Assembly: GCA_029939085.1 (NCBI GenBank)
Contig: JAOZTQ010000059.1
Location: 1 to 6,131, forward strand
Direction of reading: 5' to 3'
Origin: Candidatus Nanopelagicales bacterium
GTDB lineage: Bacteria; Actinomycetota; Actinomycetes; S36-B12; GCA-2699445
Length of the DNA stretch: 6,131 nucleotides
Position 1 is the stretch's first letter. Each line of letters begins with the position of its first letter. The notes beneath the pieces were generated by a model. The model was not told the DNA's origin and made no database searches. It saw only the letters and a program-made list of their open reading frames with translations. Below are positions 5,459 through 6,131 of the stretch, piece after piece. Position numbers and translations under genes: made by a program.

Positions 5459-5812
5459 CTATTTGCCGTTAGCGTGGAAGTCGTCGACGCCAGAGCGCAG
5501 AATCTCTAGCGACTCGTCGAGCAGTTCCTCAAGTTCTGGAATGCTGCGACGCTCCAGGAGCATGTCCCAGTGGGTGCGCTGTGGTTTCTGAGCCTTTTTC
5601 TCGGGCCAATCCGCACCGCGCAGCAGGGCTTCGGCGCCGCAACGGCATTCCCATACCGCGGGCATTTCGGCTTCCATACTGAACGGAAGTTCGATAGTCG
5701 TTCCGCAGGAGCAGTCGTAAAATACGGTCTGCCGATCAGCGAAGCGGACTCCCTCATCTGTTTCGTAACTGAGCGTACCCAGTCGAGTTCCTCGTAGTGC
5801 TCCGTCAGCCAT
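5459..5812 (-). CDS. rbpA: RNA polymerase-binding protein RbpA
   Basis: A 117-residue actinobacterial transcription activator that binds RNA polymerase and the principal sigma factor and stabilises the open promoter complex. It aligns without gaps with M. tuberculosis RbpA (111 residues) through residue 90 as remembered. The N-terminal tail MADGALRGTRLG is followed by the core beta-domain (about 26-70), the basic linker EKKAQKPQRT (71-80, including Arg79, the mycobacterial residue that contacts promoter DNA) and the sigma-interaction helices starting HWDMLLERRS (81-90, with Arg88). The core carries four cysteines, CSC at 34-36 and CRC at 56-58, which could hold zinc as in Streptomyces RbpA; the mycobacterial protein lacks most of them. 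The C-terminus ends in a short acidic extension, SGVDDFHANGK. The ATG at 5812 follows GGAAGGGG with five bases between. A GGAAC-N18-GTT promoter lies upstream, pointing to control by a stress sigma factor. Confidence 0.97.
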   Translation of the reverse strand: MADGALRGTRLGTLSYETDEGVRFADRQTVFYDCSCGTTIELPFSMEAEMPAVWECRCGAEALLRGADWPEKKAQKPQRTHWDMLLERRSIPELEELLDESLEILRSGVDDFHANGK

Positions 5813-5817
5813 TGCTA

Positions 5818-5825
5818 CCCCTTCC
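5818..5825 (-). promoter_or_regulatory. Ribosome binding site of rbpA
   Basis: On the minus strand GGAAGGGG (5825 to 5818) stands five bases before the ATG at 5812. It is a strong, well-spaced site and confirms the start. Confidence 0.75.
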
Positions 5826-5854
5826 GTCTGTCCCGCCAGGTATTCATATGGTTT

Positions 5855-5880
5855 AACGAGTGGGACGATCTAGTTGTTCC
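5855..5880 (-). promoter_or_regulatory. ECF sigma-type promoter of rbpA (GGAAC-N18-GTT)
   Basis: On the minus strand GGAAC (5880 to 5876) is followed by exactly 18 bases and GTT (5857 to 5855). This is the recognised pattern of the actinobacterial SigR/SigH/SigE stress sigma factors. Transcription would start near 5848 and give a leader of about 35 bases holding the rbpA ribosome binding site. In Streptomyces coelicolor rbpA is a known SigR target under disulphide stress, so the match is biologically sensible. A sigma-A promoter may coexist but I cannot place one. Confidence 0.65.
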
Positions 5881-5883
5881 CCA

Positions 5884-5895
5884 GGTTCCGGTTCC
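5884..5895 (-). repeat. Tandem GGAACC repeat just upstream of the rbpA -35 element
   Basis: On the minus strand the hexamer GGAACC occurs twice in a row (5895 to 5890 and 5889 to 5884), four bases before the promoter's own GGGGAAC. There are thus three GGAAC -35-like motifs within 20 bp; only the most downstream one has a GTT at 18 bp. The extra copies may be decoys, alternative -35 elements or chance. Confidence 0.4.
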
Positions 5896-5996
5896 GAAAC
5901 CCCCACGGTGAGACCGATATCACCTCGTTATCCAAGACTCCTAGTGAGACAGGTCCCCACCGGTTCGTCAACTTGATCTTGGGCCAATCGGGTAAG

Positions 5997-6131
5997 TCAG
6001 TTGTCTTGCGGGTCTGTGGGCGGCGGCAGGATCTCCCCAGAAATCACAGTGGGGCCTTCTGACGGCCGCTCCGGTGGCTCAGTTGTGGGGTTTTGCTGGT
6101 CATTCGACAAGGTTTCACCGCGCACAACCGT
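5997..6131 (-). CDS. C-terminal tail of a gene running in from the right edge, possibly FxsA-like
   Basis: The last 44 codons of a minus-strand gene are visible, ending in TGA at 5999-5997; the start lies outside the window. The tail is hydrophilic and rich in Pro, Glu and Thr, so it is probably disordered. It holds a repeated motif, TVVRGETL (visible residues 1-8) and TVISGEIL (28-35), 27 residues apart. Actinobacterial FxsA-family membrane proteins, which in mycobacteria lie in the same neighbourhood as rbpA and ppm1, often carry cytosolic tails with V-I-x-G-E motifs. That resemblance and the position are my only reasons for the suggestion. It lies 184 bp upstream of rbpA on the same strand, with the rbpA promoter between. 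Confidence 0.5.
   Translation of the reverse strand, partial: TVVRGETLSNDQQNPTTEPPERPSEGPTVISGEILPPPTDPQDN

Noticed and set aside
5874..6062. A 62-codon + strand frame starting with TTG near the right edge
   Set aside because: It crosses the rbpA promoter and the tail of the minus-strand gene, has no ribosome binding site and contains no recognisable motif.

Overview
The window looks like chromosomal DNA from an actinobacterium, probably one of the mycolic-acid group (Mycobacteriales). The main reasons are an RbpA protein, known only from Actinobacteria, that aligns residue for residue with the mycobacterial protein, and an EthA-type Baeyer-Villiger monooxygenase close to the mycobacterial one. 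By eye the GC content is moderate, lower than in most mycobacteria. These comparisons are from memory; no search was run.

Layout. Bases 1-413 hold no convincing gene but are rich in inverted repeats: two hairpins (41-85 and 288-311) and a near-perfect 19-bp palindrome (332-350) upstream of the monooxygenase. Next come two + strand genes: the EthA-like flavoprotein (414-1955) and an acidic, largely helical protein of unknown function (2018-3016). The 62-bp spacer between them can fold into two competing stems. A phosphatidylethanolamine-binding-protein-like (YbhB/YbcL/TB18.6) gene runs convergently on the minus strand (3035-3574). It is divergent from a dihydroorotate-dehydrogenase-like flavoprotein gene (3683-4501), and the 108-bp gap between them contains a 15-bp palindrome.

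From 4492 to 4629 the minus strand carries a small gene, 45 residues long, with an acidic, strongly protein-like sequence. It overlaps the tail of the dehydrogenase-like gene and is divergent from a glycerophosphodiester phosphodiesterase gene (4659-5420) that has its own good ribosome binding site. That gene converges on rbpA (5459-5812, minus). rbpA is preceded by a textbook ECF sigma-factor promoter, GGAAC-N18-GTT. The right edge (5997-6131, minus) is the C-terminal tail of another gene, possibly an FxsA-like membrane protein.

How the genes fit together. The monooxygenase and its downstream partner probably form one transcription unit for oxidising a ketone or a long-chain hydrophobic substrate. 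The other genes look like separate housekeeping or stress functions: small-ligand binding, flavin-dependent redox, phospholipid headgroup turnover and transcription activation. No mobile element, CRISPR array, tRNA or rRNA was seen. The least explained items are the helical partner protein, the small minus-strand gene, the dehydrogenase-like protein that lacks the usual active-site lysine, and the stress-type promoter of rbpA.
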